From NCBI GenBank assembly GCA_965231765.1, contig OZ246887.1, positions 3,906,001 through 3,970,000 of the forward strand: 64,000 nucleotides of DNA, given 5' to 3'. The stretch is from JAAXHF01 sp963665955 (GTDB lineage: Bacteria; Desulfobacterota; Binatia; Bin18). The position numbers and the translations under genes were made by a program. Below, piece by piece: positions 1 to 9,134 of the stretch (position 1 is its first letter; each line of letters starts with the position of its first letter). The notes under the pieces were generated by a model. It saw only the letters and a program-made list of their open reading frames with translations. It had not been told where the DNA came from and did not search any database.

Positions 1-717
1 GCCGGCCGGGCGGGCTTGCAGTTGTTCCAGGAGCAGCTCATCCCGCTGAGATGCTGCAACAGGGACACTCAACAGCGTCAAGTTGGGGCGATAGAAGTCG
101 GTACAGGTGGCGCAGTCGGACGGGATATGCAAGGCTTCACAGATATCTCCCAATACCTGTTTGGTCGCAGTCGCGGTGAGGGCCAAGATACGTTCGGCCT
201 GACACAGGGTGGCGAACTCGGCGAGTTTCAAATAATCGGGCCGGAAGTTATGTCCCCACTCTGAAATACAGTGCGCTTCGTCCACCGCAAAAAGCGAGAC
301 GCGAGTCCGCATGATGGCTTGACGAAAGCGCTCGTTGCTGAACCGCTCGGGCGCCACGTACAGCAATTGCAGATTGCCCGAACGGACTTCGTTCATGACG
401 GCGCGATAGGCGTCTGCAGTCAAGGTCGAATCCAGCCGCCGGGCAGCAATCCCCCGCGCCGTCAGGGCGTCGATTTGATCTTTCATCAACGCGATCAACG
501 GCGAAACAACCAGTGTCACACCGGGCAGCATCAGCGCTGGCAATTGATAACATAACGACTTCCCGCCCCCAGTGGGAAAAATCGCTGCCGCAGACCGGCC
601 CGCCAGCAAATTTTCGACCACCTCGCGTTGGCCGGGACGAAATTGGTCAAAGCCGAAATTTTGCTGGAGGACTTGGGGGAGGGTTTGTGTGTCAGCTGCT
701 TCTTGCGGTTCTTGCAT
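1..717 (-). CDS. recQ: ATP-dependent DNA helicase RecQ (N-terminal 239 residues, runs off the window)
   Basis: This is the first half of a RecQ-family 3'-5' DNA helicase used in recombination and replication-fork repair. I translated it from the minus strand: it starts at the ATG at 717 and stays open to base 1, so the 3' end lies outside the window. Residues 27-30 (RPGQ) are typical of the RecQ motif 0 region. The Walker A motif is FPTGGGKS at about 47-54, motif Ia is VVSPLIALMKDQ at about 70-81, and the DEAH box with the RecQ aromatic-rich loop (VDEAHCISEWGHNFRPDY) is at 145-162. Motif III (ALTATAT) is at about 179-185. The RQC and HRDC domains cannot be checked. The gene is followed on the same strand by nothing in view; the peroxidase gene upstream is also on the minus strand but 160 bp away. 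Confidence 0.93.
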   Translation of the reverse strand, partial: MQEPQEAADTQTLPQVLQQNFGFDQFRPGQREVVENLLAGRSAAAIFPTGGGKSLCYQLPALMLPGVTLVVSPLIALMKDQIDALTARGIAARRLDSTLTADAYRAVMNEVRSGNLQLLYVAPERFSNERFRQAIMRTRVSLFAVDEAHCISEWGHNFRPDYLKLAEFATLCQAERILALTATATKQVLGDICEALHIPSDCATCTDFYRPNLTLLSVPVAASQRDELLLEQLQARPAG

Positions 718-880
718 GGCTGGATTTTACCTTATCAACCTTGCCCTGAAATCGCACGCTGAATTCTTTCTCTCCGCACGCCTCAGAATTGCAAGATTGA
801 ATAAGTTACGCAAGCTTCATTTCTCTATTCGTTTCTTCCACTTTTCATTGGCTCAAAACACGCTACAATTATGCGGGATT

Positions 881-2035
881 CTATTCTTCGTGCGGATACG
901 TCTCCTTGGCCAGTCGCTCGACATTGTCGCCGGTCAGACTGTGAAGAAACGCAAGCAGAGCGTCTTTGTCCTCTGCTGTGAGATGCAAGGGTGCAATCCG
1001 CGCGTCCTGGCCTGGCCCACGGCTGCCGCCTCTATCGTAGTAATCAATCACGGCTTCCAAGGTGAGCAAGACGCCATTGTGCATATAGGGAGCGGTCAGG
1101 GCGATATTCCGCAGGGAAGGAATTTTGTAGTGCCAGAGGTCTTGTGGGTCGCGTGTTACCTCGTAGCGCCCGAGATCTTTGCTGGGTGGGGTCAGGATTT
1201 CATTAAGCTGGGCACGTGGCATGCTGGTGCGAATTCCTCCGCCGAGATCGATGGCAAGCGTTTCCGTTGGAATGAGTGGTAGGTGGGATGCGCCAACGTT
1301 GCGGAACTTATGGTCGGTAAACAAGCCTGCGTCTTGACTGAAAATGTGACACGTCCCGCATTTTCCTTTGTTGATAAAGATTGCAAAGCCGGCTTTGGCT
1401 TGCTGGCTGAGCGCGGCTTGCTCGTGGCCATAATACCATCGATCAAAAGCGGAGTTGCCGGACACGAGCGTCCGTTGGTAACTGGCGAGCGCCTTTCCAA
1501 GCGTTGCAACGCTTGGTGCGTCGCCGAAGGCAGTGTGGAAGGCACCGCTGTAGCCTGGCAGCTTCTTGATTTTATTCACCACGTATCCAATCGAGGGGTT
1601 GCCCATCTCGTCCGGCTGGGTCAGCGGAGCGATGACCTGATCCTCAAGCGTGAACTCGCGTCCATCGTGGAATAGCAACTCCTGATAAGCCACGTTGTAT
1701 AAACTTGGTGCATTCCGTTTCCCCGTTTTGCCATGTATGCCAACAGCGAGGCGGGTCTCATTGACGCTGAAGCCCTGAGCTGGGACGTGGCACATCGCAC
1801 AGGATATCGTGTCATTGGGGGACAGACGCCGATCAAAGAACAAACGCCGCCCAAGGTCGATCTTTTCGGGAGTCAGTAGATTCGTGTCCGGAACAGGCAG
1901 GGGCGTTGGCAGACCGAGGGGGATAGGCAGGAGTGAAGGAAGCGACTGGGCATGGACCGAAAGAGGCCACATGGGGTTGAAACAAAACAGGACTGTGATG
2001 CACCCACAACAAATCCAATTGATTGTCCTGTTCAT
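881..2035 (-). CDS. Di-haem cytochrome c peroxidase (MauG/CcpA family)
   Basis: A 384-residue exported protein with two c-type haem motifs, CAMCH at residues 79-83 and CGTCH at 226-230, the arrangement of bacterial di-haem cytochrome c peroxidases that reduce H2O2 in the periplasm using cytochrome c or cupredoxin electrons. Residues 1-30 form a signal peptide ending VHAQ. The family landmarks LGRRLFFDRRLS (61-72), KTGKRNAPSLYN (103-114) and LFHDGRE (121-127) are present, and YMHNGVL near residue 337 resembles the distal region of the C-terminal haem. MauG-like enzymes share the fold, so peroxidase activity itself is inferred. It is transcribed away from the nitrogen genes, with a 660-bp gap to nirB, and has no partner gene next to it. 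Confidence 0.88.
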   Translation of the reverse strand: MNRTINWICCGCITVLFCFNPMWPLSVHAQSLPSLLPIPLGLPTPLPVPDTNLLTPEKIDLGRRLFFDRRLSPNDTISCAMCHVPAQGFSVNETRLAVGIHGKTGKRNAPSLYNVAYQELLFHDGREFTLEDQVIAPLTQPDEMGNPSIGYVVNKIKKLPGYSGAFHTAFGDAPSVATLGKALASYQRTLVSGNSAFDRWYYGHEQAALSQQAKAGFAIFINKGKCGTCHIFSQDAGLFTDHKFRNVGASHLPLIPTETLAIDLGGGIRTSMPRAQLNEILTPPSKDLGRYEVTRDPQDLWHYKIPSLRNIALTAPYMHNGVLLTLEAVIDYYDRGGSRGPGQDARIAPLHLTAEDKDALLAFLHSLTGDNVERLAKETYPHEE

Positions 2036-2616
2036 GGCACAGGTCCTATCTGCTGATTTTCCATAAGCAGCGTTTCAATTCTCAAATGCCCACAGCTTTG
2101 TTATTTCTCAAACTGAATCGTCTCGATAGTAGCAGGAAAAAGAAAGGGACGGCGTGAGGGTAACACCGTCCCTAAGGAAGGACTCCAGGCCAGGAGAGAG
2201 ACCTGTGGTCCTAGGAGGTTGCACGCAGAAGGGCTGTACTGCCGTGCATCTGTCTTGGCACAGGGAGCAGGAAGCGTGCCAAGTTGCGTTTTGTTGCGTT
2301 TTACTGTTTTCTGGCCACTTTTCTTGAAAATAGTGTATTTTTTCGCTTTGCTGGACAAATCCTGCTACTTTCTGCTGCCTATTTTTGCAGCACAGTGCTT
2401 GCCGAGAGCACAAGAAGGGCTCGGTTCCGGGTGGATGCGTTTCCTTACGGAACTCGACTGCCCCTGCTGCTCACGCAACAAATTGCTTCTTCTTTGCCTA
2501 TGCAATCATCAAATCATCACGGCCTGACTCCCTGTTCGAAATACAACGTGTCGAAATACATGCATAAATCCTGCCATTTTACATTTTTTTCGTGATCTTA
2601 GACTCTCCTTCTCCAA
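2036..2616. other. Intergenic region between divergent peroxidase and nirB, with two inverted repeats
   Basis: No convincing gene is seen in this stretch. It holds two inverted repeats. One pairs GGGACGG (2146-2152) with CCGTCCC (2166-2172). The other pairs CTTGGCAC (2254-2261) with GTGCCAAG (2276-2283) around a 14-nt loop and is followed by T-rich sequence. Both lie upstream of the nirB sigma-54 promoter, so they are not in its leader; they could be terminators or activator sites. I could not match them to an NtrC consensus. Confidence 0.45.
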
Positions 2617-2633
2617 CTGGTCTGTCTTTTGCT
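2617..2633 (+). promoter_or_regulatory. Sigma-54 (-24/-12) promoter of nirB
   Basis: CTGGTCTGTCTTTTGCT fits the consensus YTGGCACGRNNNTTGCW at the GG (-24) and GC (-12) elements with correct 12-bp spacing. Transcription would start near 2645, about 50 bp before the nirB ATG. Confidence 0.7.
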
Positions 2634-2695
2634 CATACATTTGCTGCGCTGGTCGAAGATCAGCCAGCCAGACGGACACGAAGGAGACACGACAC

Positions 2696-5215
2696 ATGGC
2701 AGAAAACCGTAGGGAACGACTCGTGGTCATTGGCAACGGCATGGCAGGTGCGCGGGTTGTGGAAGAGATCCTGGCCCGTGATTCCAACCGTTTTGACATC
2801 ACGATGTTCGGTTCCGAGCCGTACGGGAATTACAACCGTATCCTGCTCTCGAACGTCCTCAACGGTTCGCAGAAGATGGAAGACATCTTCCTGAATCCGC
2901 TGGCCTGGTATGAAGAGAATAACATCATCTTGCACGTCGGCGTCAAAGTTATCTTGATCGACCGCGAACGGCAGGTGGTGGTTGGCAAGCCAATGCGTAG
3001 CGATGGGGTTGCCTATGGCCTGAACGGAATTGAACCAGCCGCTGCTCCGATCGAAGAACCTTACGATAAAGTCATTATTGCCACCGGTTCACGCCCGTTT
3101 GTTCCACCTATGGACGGCATGGGCAAACCCGGCACGTTTCTGTTTCGGACTGTCGATGATTGCGAAAAGATTGCGGACTATGCCGAGTCATGCAGCAGAG
3201 CCGCCGTCATCGGTGGCGGTCTGCTGGGCCTGGAAGCGGCGCGGGGGCTGCTGACCCATGGGGTTGAAGTGACGGTCCTGGAAGCCATGCCGCAACTGAT
3301 GGGCGTCCAGCTCGATCCTGACGCTGGGGAAATGCTCAAGCTGAACATGGAGCAGATGGACGTCAAGGTGAAGCTCGAAACGATTACAACTCATATTGTG
3401 GGTGAGGAGCATGTCACAGGCTTGCAGTTCAAAGATGGCTCCAGTCTGGAAACTGACATGGTTGTTGTCAGTACCGGGATTCGGCCGATTACTGAAATTG
3501 CCACAGATTCAGGTTTAACAGTTGAGCGCGGCATCGTATGTGATGACCAGATGCACACCAGCGATCCCGACATCTTCGCCGTTGGTGAGTGCGCCCAGCA
3601 TAGGGGCATGGTGTATGGTCTGGTCGATCCAATCTGGGATCAAGCGTGCACCATTGCTGATGTGTTGACTGCGGTGCAACCTGAAGCTGCCTACGTCGGC
3701 TCAAAGCTGGCAACAAAACTGAAAGTGATGGGCGTTGAGTTGGCGTCTATGGGCATGACCAAAGCGATGGAACCAGATGACGAGGTCGTGGTCTATCGCG
3801 AGCCAAATCGTGGGGTGTACAAAAAAATGGTCATTCGGGATGAACTGCTTGTCGGCGCTATCCTTCTTGGCGAAACGGATACGGCTGGTGTTCTGACCCA
3901 AATGTTTAGTACGGAGACGCCAGTGCCCCAACGCCGTGCAGACCTGCTGTTCGGTACCTCTAGCGGAGCACCTATTCTGTCGGTCTTTGATCTGCCGGAT
4001 CAGGCTCAAATCTGTAACTGCAACGGCGTACCCAAAGGCAAGATCAAAGAGGCGATTACAATTGGTAAGTGTCGCTCAGTGGGAAAGGTTGGCGTGCATA
4101 CCAAGGCCGGAACCGGTTGTGGCAGCTGCAAAGGATTGATTATGCAGCTGCTGGAAGTGTACGGCGGCGAAATCCAAGAAGATCCCAGCGAGCATTATTA
4201 TGTGCCAGGTGTCCCGCTGACCAAACCTGAACTTGTTGCAGCGGTTAAGGAAAAACACCTCACCAGCGTCAGTGCCGTGTTCCGTGAGTTGGCCGACGGC
4301 AAAGAAGATCCTGGCAGTAAGGTTGGGCTGGCGTCGTTGCTCAAGTCTGTGTGGCCCGGCGAATATGAGGACGAGCGAGATGCCCGGTACATCAATGATC
4401 GGGTGCACGCCAATATTCAACGCGACGGGAAGTTTAGCGTGATCCCGCGCATCTATGCCGGCGTGACTACAGCTGCCGAGCTCAAGCGTATTGGTGAAGT
4501 GGCTGAAAAATACGATGTTGAGTTGGTCAAGTTTACTGGCGGTCAGCGTATCGATCTGCTCGGCATCACCAAAGACAATTTGCCTAAAGTATGGAAAGAC
4601 CTGGGTATGCCGAGTGGGCATGCCTATACCAAAGCGTTTCGCACCTGCAAAAGCTGTGTGGGAACGGACTTCTGCCGCTACGGTCTGGGCAACTCGATTG
4701 AACTCGCCAAACAGATTGAGCGTCGCTTCCAAGGGGTCGAGTCACCACACAAGATGAAGTTGGCCACTGCTGGCTGCCCGCGCAACTGTTCTGAAGCGTA
4801 TGTCAAAGATCTCGGCGCGGTCGCAATCGAAGGCGGCCAGTGGGAGATCTACCTCGGTGGGGCAGCGGGCAGCAGTGTGCGCAAAGGTGACTTGTTGTGT
4901 ACTGTCGATAGTCATGAAGAAGTGCTCAAATATATGGGCCGTTTCATTCAGTACTATCGTGAGAACGGGAAATATCTGGAACGCAGCTACGGTTTTGTCG
5001 AGCGAGTTGGCATTGAGCATTTGCAAGATGTCTTACTCGAAGACAGCCTTGGTATCTGCGACCGACTCGATGCAGAAATCGAAGCGGCCGTAGCCGCCTA
5101 CAAAGATCCATGGGCAACCGAAGCGGCTGAACCTGTGCATGCCAGCCAGTTCGCCGCTCCGATTCAGATCGAACAAGTCACAGTCAAAGCAAAGCGTGAG
5201 GAGGCTGTGCAATGA
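2696..5215 (+). CDS. nirB: NADH-dependent assimilatory nitrite reductase, large subunit
   Basis: An 839-residue NirB, the usual family length, reducing nitrite to ammonium with NADH in the cytoplasm. Domains in order: an FAD/NAD(P)-binding pyridine nucleotide-disulphide oxidoreductase module (VVIGNGMAG at 10-18; second Rossmann motif AVIGGGLLG near 170), a BFD-like [2Fe-2S] domain (CNCNGVPKG near 440 and GTGCGSCKG near 472), then nitrite/sulphite reductase ferredoxin-like and siroheme domains. The siroheme-[4Fe-4S] cysteines are in CKSCVGTDFC near 649 and AGCPRNCSEA near 692. The ATG follows an AAGGAG ribosome-binding site. nirD overlaps the stop by four bases (ATGA). The sigma-54 promoter upstream points to control by nitrogen status. 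Confidence 0.96.
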   Translation: MAENRRERLVVIGNGMAGARVVEEILARDSNRFDITMFGSEPYGNYNRILLSNVLNGSQKMEDIFLNPLAWYEENNIILHVGVKVILIDRERQVVVGKPMRSDGVAYGLNGIEPAAAPIEEPYDKVIIATGSRPFVPPMDGMGKPGTFLFRTVDDCEKIADYAESCSRAAVIGGGLLGLEAARGLLTHGVEVTVLEAMPQLMGVQLDPDAGEMLKLNMEQMDVKVKLETITTHIVGEEHVTGLQFKDGSSLETDMVVVSTGIRPITEIATDSGLTVERGIVCDDQMHTSDPDIFAVGECAQHRGMVYGLVDPIWDQACTIADVLTAVQPEAAYVGSKLATKLKVMGVELASMGMTKAMEPDDEVVVYREPNRGVYKKMVIRDELLVGAILLGETDTAGVLTQMFSTETPVPQRRADLLFGTSSGAPILSVFDLPDQAQICNCNGVPKGKIKEAITIGKCRSVGKVGVHTKAGTGCGSCKGLIMQLLEVYGGEIQEDPSEHYYVPGVPLTKPELVAAVKEKHLTSVSAVFRELADGKEDPGSKVGLASLLKSVWPGEYEDERDARYINDRVHANIQRDGKFSVIPRIYAGVTTAAELKRIGEVAEKYDVELVKFTGGQRIDLLGITKDNLPKVWKDLGMPSGHAYTKAFRTCKSCVGTDFCRYGLGNSIELAKQIERRFQGVESPHKMKLATAGCPRNCSEAYVKDLGAVAIEGGQWEIYLGGAAGSSVRKGDLLCTVDSHEEVLKYMGRFIQYYRENGKYLERSYGFVERVGIEHLQDVLLEDSLGICDRLDAEIEAAVAAYKDPWATEAAEPVHASQFAAPIQIEQVTVKAKREEAVQ

Positions 5216-5589
5216 GCCAACAGATGCAGACTGCCCTTACCTCAGTCGATAATGCACAAGCACGACTCGGGACTGGGGGTATCTTTCAGAACGAAATCGA
5301 TCTCGGCCCGATAGACAGCGTTCCTTTGGGCCAGGGCCGGTCCTACACTTTTGCCGGGCGGACGATTGCCGTCTTCCGCCAGCGGGATGGGACACTCTAT
5401 GCTACCGACAACTCGTGTCCCCATCGGCACGGGCCACTTTCCGATGGTATCCTTGGCGCAGATACACTGATTTGCCCACTGCACGTGTGGAAATTTGACC
5501 TGAAGACGGGCAAATGCATTGGAGAAGATGCTCAGTTGCAGACTTACCCGGTGCGTGAGGTGGATGGCCAGATTCGGATTGCGCTGTGA
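5212..5589 (+). CDS. nirD: Assimilatory nitrite reductase small subunit, Rieske type
   Basis: A 125-residue NirD-like Rieske protein overlapping nirB by four bases, so translation is probably coupled. Unlike the E. coli NirD, which lacks them, this protein keeps both [2Fe-2S] ligand pairs: CPHRHG at about residues 69-74 and CPLHVW at about 89-94. The cluster could therefore be real and take part in electron transfer to NirB. The first 30 residues are a variable extension before the Rieske fold. A palindromic repeat element follows within the operon before the next gene. Confidence 0.93.
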   Translation: MSQQMQTALTSVDNAQARLGTGGIFQNEIDLGPIDSVPLGQGRSYTFAGRTIAVFRQRDGTLYATDNSCPHRHGPLSDGILGADTLICPLHVWKFDLKTGKCIGEDAQLQTYPVREVDGQIRIAL

Positions 5590-5599
5590 ATAAGTGGCC

Positions 5600-5655
5600 A
5601 CGTGGCACGGGCTTCCAGCCCGTGGGCGATCAAGGGCAAGATGCCCCTGCCACGT
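5600..5655. repeat. Cloverleaf-type palindromic repeat, copy 1
   Basis: A 56-bp element whose ends are a perfect inverted repeat (ACGTGGCA / TGCCACGT). Inside are two further hairpins: CACGGGC-ttcca-GCCCGTG (5606-5624) and GGGC-GCCC (5634-5646). A second copy lies at 28366-28421. Both copies sit between genes of presumed nitrogen operons. Confidence 0.8.
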
Positions 5656-5708
5656 CAAGAAAGGCGTTTAGTTAAGTATTCTCAGGCATCATGTAAGAGG
5701 AATATCCC

Positions 5709-6914
5709 GTGCCAAAATCACTGTTTCGCCGCTCCCCGTCTTTCACATACGCTCCCGATTCACCCGGCTGGCGGACGCTCGACCTGGTGCGTTCTCCATC
5801 TTCGCCACGGCGTACGCTTATGACTAGCAATCCCTCATTTATTGACCGTAAAGCTGGTATTGCCGGCTGTGTGGCAGGCAGTATGATTGCCGTCTTGATC
5901 ATCGTTGGCTCTGGCAACTTGCTACATTTTGACTGGGTGTTACTGCCCTACGCTCTAGCGACGGTGTTCTGTGCAGCGGCGGTCGCTTATCGGTATACCG
6001 TTTGGCTGCAACGTCCGCCGACTATGCGTTACTGGAAACAGGGCTGGCGGTTGTTCTGGGACGATGCCCGACTCCACAACATGGCGATCCTGAGCGGCTT
6101 ATTATTTGATAATTTTGCCACCCAGCGCTTTATTGGTCAGCGTAGCCACACGCGTTGGATTCTACATATGTGTATGTCCTGGGGCGGCATGTTGGCTTTT
6201 GCGATTACCTTTCCGCTGGTCTTTGGCTGGATCCATTTTGAGACACCGGCGTCTGATCTGCATACCTATCAGGTGTTTGTTTTTGGTCTGCAGGTCGCAG
6301 CCTTTGCGATTGATTCTATCCAAGCTTTTCTTGCTTTTAATGCGCTGAATATCTCGGCCATTCTTGTGCTCATTGGCATTGGCTTATCCATCCATCGGCG
6401 ACTCACCGAACCTGGGGCGATTGCGCTGCAGCAGTTTGGAAACGATGTCTTGCCACTGCTGCTGCTCTTTGTCGTTTCTGTCACTGGTCTTGGACTCACT
6501 GTCAGTTCGCGTTGGTTATACGGCCACGGCTTCACGTTTATTGCTGTCACCCATGCGGCCTCGGTCATTGCCATGCTGCTGTATCTGCCGTTTGGCAAAT
6601 TCTTTCATATCTTCCAGCGCCCAGCGCAGCTCGGGGTTGCCTTTTATAAACGCGCAGCCCAGTCGGGTCTCCAAGCAAAGTGTCAGCGTTGCGGAGAGCC
6701 GTATGCCTCGCAGATGCAGGTCGATGATCTCAAGCAGGTGCTCGGCGAACTCAATTTTCAGTATCAGCTTGATGGGGCAATTGCCCATTACCAGGATTTC
6801 TGTCCCCCGTGTCGGCGGCGTCTGTTGGCTTTGAATCAAGGCAGGACGATGCATCATCGGTTTGGAATCATACCTACGGACGAAGCCGTTCAGTCCGGCA
6901 AGCAGGTTGCTTAG
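5709..6914 (+). CDS. NarI-like membrane subunit, probable b-haem quinol-oxidising protein
   Basis: A 401-residue integral membrane protein with about six to eight hydrophobic segments. Histidines in HMCMSWGG and in a late VTHAAS...LPFGKFFHIF stretch resemble the haem-ligand helices of NarI-like domains in Fe-S oxidoreductases and HdrE/DsrM-type subunits. The soluble C-terminus holds two cysteine pairs (CQRCGEPY and CPPCRRR), suggesting a metal-binding knuckle. The start is a GTG at 5709 with an AGAGGA ribosome-binding site; an ATG at 5820 is an alternative giving 364 residues. It precedes the molybdenum reductase, ferredoxin and Rieske genes, so I infer it feeds quinol electrons to them. I do not know a named family for the whole protein. 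Confidence 0.7.
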   Translation: MPKSLFRRSPSFTYAPDSPGWRTLDLVRSPSSPRRTLMTSNPSFIDRKAGIAGCVAGSMIAVLIIVGSGNLLHFDWVLLPYALATVFCAAAVAYRYTVWLQRPPTMRYWKQGWRLFWDDARLHNMAILSGLLFDNFATQRFIGQRSHTRWILHMCMSWGGMLAFAITFPLVFGWIHFETPASDLHTYQVFVFGLQVAAFAIDSIQAFLAFNALNISAILVLIGIGLSIHRRLTEPGAIALQQFGNDVLPLLLLFVVSVTGLGLTVSSRWLYGHGFTFIAVTHAASVIAMLLYLPFGKFFHIFQRPAQLGVAFYKRAAQSGLQAKCQRCGEPYASQMQVDDLKQVLGELNFQYQLDGAIAHYQDFCPPCRRRLLALNQGRTMHHRFGIIPTDEAVQSGKQVA

Positions 6915-6954
6915 CGACAAACTCACAAACGAAGAAGCAGAGAAGGACGCACCC

Positions 6955-9132
6955 ATGGCGACGCTTCCAGTGTCTGAAACCGAACTGATTGAACAGTTTG
7001 GCCCGCACCTGAATTACGAACCGCCAGATGGCTGGCACGCAGATGCCCAGCCAGACCGGCTGGTGAAAACGCATTGCTGCTTCTGTGGTGTGCAGTGTGG
7101 CATTCAACTCAAAGTCCATGCTGAGCGGGTGGTCGGATTTGAGCCTTGGGACGATTTTCCCGTCAATCAAGGCAAGCTGTGTCCCAAAGGGGTTAAACGG
7201 TATCTGCAAAATAATCACCCCGACCGCATTCTGTCGCCATTGATCCGTACACAGCAGGGCTTTCGTGAAGCGGATTGGGATGAAGTGATGCCGCTGATCA
7301 TAGACCAGATGGGTCGGATTCAGGGCGCGTATGGCAAAGATGCCTTCGCTATTTTATCCGGCGCTTCTCTGACCAATGAAAAATCCTATCTGATGGGCAA
7401 GTTCGCTCGGGTGGCCTTGCAAACGGCCAATATCGACTACAATGGACGTCTGTGCATGGTCTCAGCTGGAGCAGCCAACAAGCTGGCTTTTGGCATTGAC
7501 CGAGCGGCCAATCCCTGGTCGGACATTCCGCTGTCTCAATTAGTGCTGGTGACTGGGAGCAATGTCGGCGAGTGCTTCCCTATTCTGACTGACTATATCT
7601 GGCGCGCCCGCGACAACGGGGCAAAACTGATTGTGATTGACCCGCGCATGACCCCGATCGCCCGGACCGCCGACCTTTTTTTGCCTGTCCGACCTGGACG
7701 GGACAGCGCGCTGATGAACGGTATCTTACACGTCTTGATTGAACACGACTGGATTGATCACGATTTCATTGCTGCGCATACAAACGGCTTTGAGGCAGTC
7801 CAAGAAGCCGTCGTTGAGTATACCCCCCAGTATACTGCGAACATTACTGGCGTCCCGGCAGCCAATATTGTTCGTGCCGCAGAGATGTGGGCCGAAGTCG
7901 ATGCGTCGATGTTGCTGCACGCGCGGGGCATTGAACACCACACTAAAGGTGTTGAAAATGTCCTGTCGTGCATCAATATGGTCCTTGCGACTGGGCGACT
8001 TGGAAAGCCGGGCTGCGGTTATGGTACGATCACCGGTCAAGGCAATGGCCAAGGTGGCCGTGAACACGGACAACGCTGCAACCAATTGCCCGGCGGGCGG
8101 GATATCACCAACCCGCAGCACCGCCAAGAAATTGCTGATGTATGGCGCGTGAACGAAGCCGATATCCCCCAGATTGGACTGACCGCAGTTGAGCTGGTGG
8201 ATGCCATCAATGACGGAAAGATCAAAGGTTTACTGTCCTTATCGTTCAACCCTCTGGTCTCCTTACCTGATACTTCAAAAACACGAGCAGCCCTGGAGAA
8301 GCTCGAATTCTATGTGGCGATTGATCCGTTTATGTCTGAGACCGCCCGACATGCAGATGTGATCCTGGCAGGTTCTCTACAGGAAGAAGACGAAGGCACA
8401 GTCACTACTGGGGAAGGCCGGGTAGTCCGGATTCGCCAAGCCGTGCGGCCACAGGGGAACGCACGCACGGACTGGGAAATCATTGTCGAACTCGCCCATC
8501 GGCTGGGCAAAGAGCTGCTCTTTCCATACGCTGAACCAGAGGACATATTCCGGGAGCTGTGTCGCGCGTCTGACGGCGGGCCGATTAACTATGCTGGCCT
8601 GACTTACGATCGGATCGAGAAAAACAACGGTATTTTCTGGCCGTGTCCAACCCGCGCCCATCCGGGCACGCCACGCCTGTTTGAAGATGGCACCTTTGCC
8701 CATCCTGACGGCAAGGCAAAATTTCACCCCATCCAGTATCGTCCACCGGATGAAGATATTGATGCTGCCTATCCGATTATCATGACCAGCGGCCGCGTGG
8801 TTTCCCAATATCTGAGCGGCACCCAAACCCGCCGGATCGGTCCTCTTGTTGACCAATACCCCGGCCCACAGGTTGAGATTCACCCCCGGCTGGCGAAGAA
8901 GCTGGATATTAAAAACGGGGATATGGTGTGCGTCGAAAGCCGCCGTGGCTCGTTGACTGTACCGGCCTTAGTCGTCCAGACAATTCGCCCCGACACGATT
9001 TTTATCCCGTACCACTGGCCGGGTGATAAAGCGGCCAACCTGCTTACCAACCGGGCGCTCGACCCGGTGTCAAAAATCCCAGAATTTAAAGTATGTGCAG
9101 TCCGTATGCACAAGGCAGAGGGAGTCACCTAG
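6955..9132 (+). CDS. nasA: NasA/NarB-type molybdopterin nitrate reductase catalytic subunit
   Basis: A 725-residue molybdopterin oxidoreductase. The N-terminal [4Fe-4S] motif is C41-x2-C44-x3-C48 with C76 in LCPKG. RLCM at about 165-168 gives the probable molybdenum-ligand cysteine. The QGNGQGGREHGQ stretch near residue 362 and the C-terminal PYHWPGDKAANLLT are characteristic of assimilatory nitrate reductases. There is no twin-arginine signal, so the enzyme should be cytoplasmic. The ATG at 6955 is chosen over an upstream in-frame start because it begins the family N-terminus and follows a GAAGGA site. Formate dehydrogenases share the motifs; the flanking nirBD and narK genes favour nitrate. 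The symbol is by similarity. Confidence 0.85.
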   Translation: MATLPVSETELIEQFGPHLNYEPPDGWHADAQPDRLVKTHCCFCGVQCGIQLKVHAERVVGFEPWDDFPVNQGKLCPKGVKRYLQNNHPDRILSPLIRTQQGFREADWDEVMPLIIDQMGRIQGAYGKDAFAILSGASLTNEKSYLMGKFARVALQTANIDYNGRLCMVSAGAANKLAFGIDRAANPWSDIPLSQLVLVTGSNVGECFPILTDYIWRARDNGAKLIVIDPRMTPIARTADLFLPVRPGRDSALMNGILHVLIEHDWIDHDFIAAHTNGFEAVQEAVVEYTPQYTANITGVPAANIVRAAEMWAEVDASMLLHARGIEHHTKGVENVLSCINMVLATGRLGKPGCGYGTITGQGNGQGGREHGQRCNQLPGGRDITNPQHRQEIADVWRVNEADIPQIGLTAVELVDAINDGKIKGLLSLSFNPLVSLPDTSKTRAALEKLEFYVAIDPFMSETARHADVILAGSLQEEDEGTVTTGEGRVVRIRQAVRPQGNARTDWEIIVELAHRLGKELLFPYAEPEDIFRELCRASDGGPINYAGLTYDRIEKNNGIFWPCPTRAHPGTPRLFEDGTFAHPDGKAKFHPIQYRPPDEDIDAAYPIIMTSGRVVSQYLSGTQTRRIGPLVDQYPGPQVEIHPRLAKKLDIKNGDMVCVESRRGSLTVPALVVQTIRPDTIFIPYHWPGDKAANLLTNRALDPVSKIPEFKVCAVRMHKAEGVT

Positions 9133-9134
9133 GT

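Noticed and set aside
248..553. Small frames opposite or inside recQ
   Set aside because: They lie within the clear RecQ coding frame in other phases and show no family features.
2036..2695. NasR/ANTAR-type attenuator leader before nirB
   Set aside because: The hairpins lie upstream of the sigma-54 promoter at 2617 and so would not be transcribed from it; no hexaloop pair was seen.
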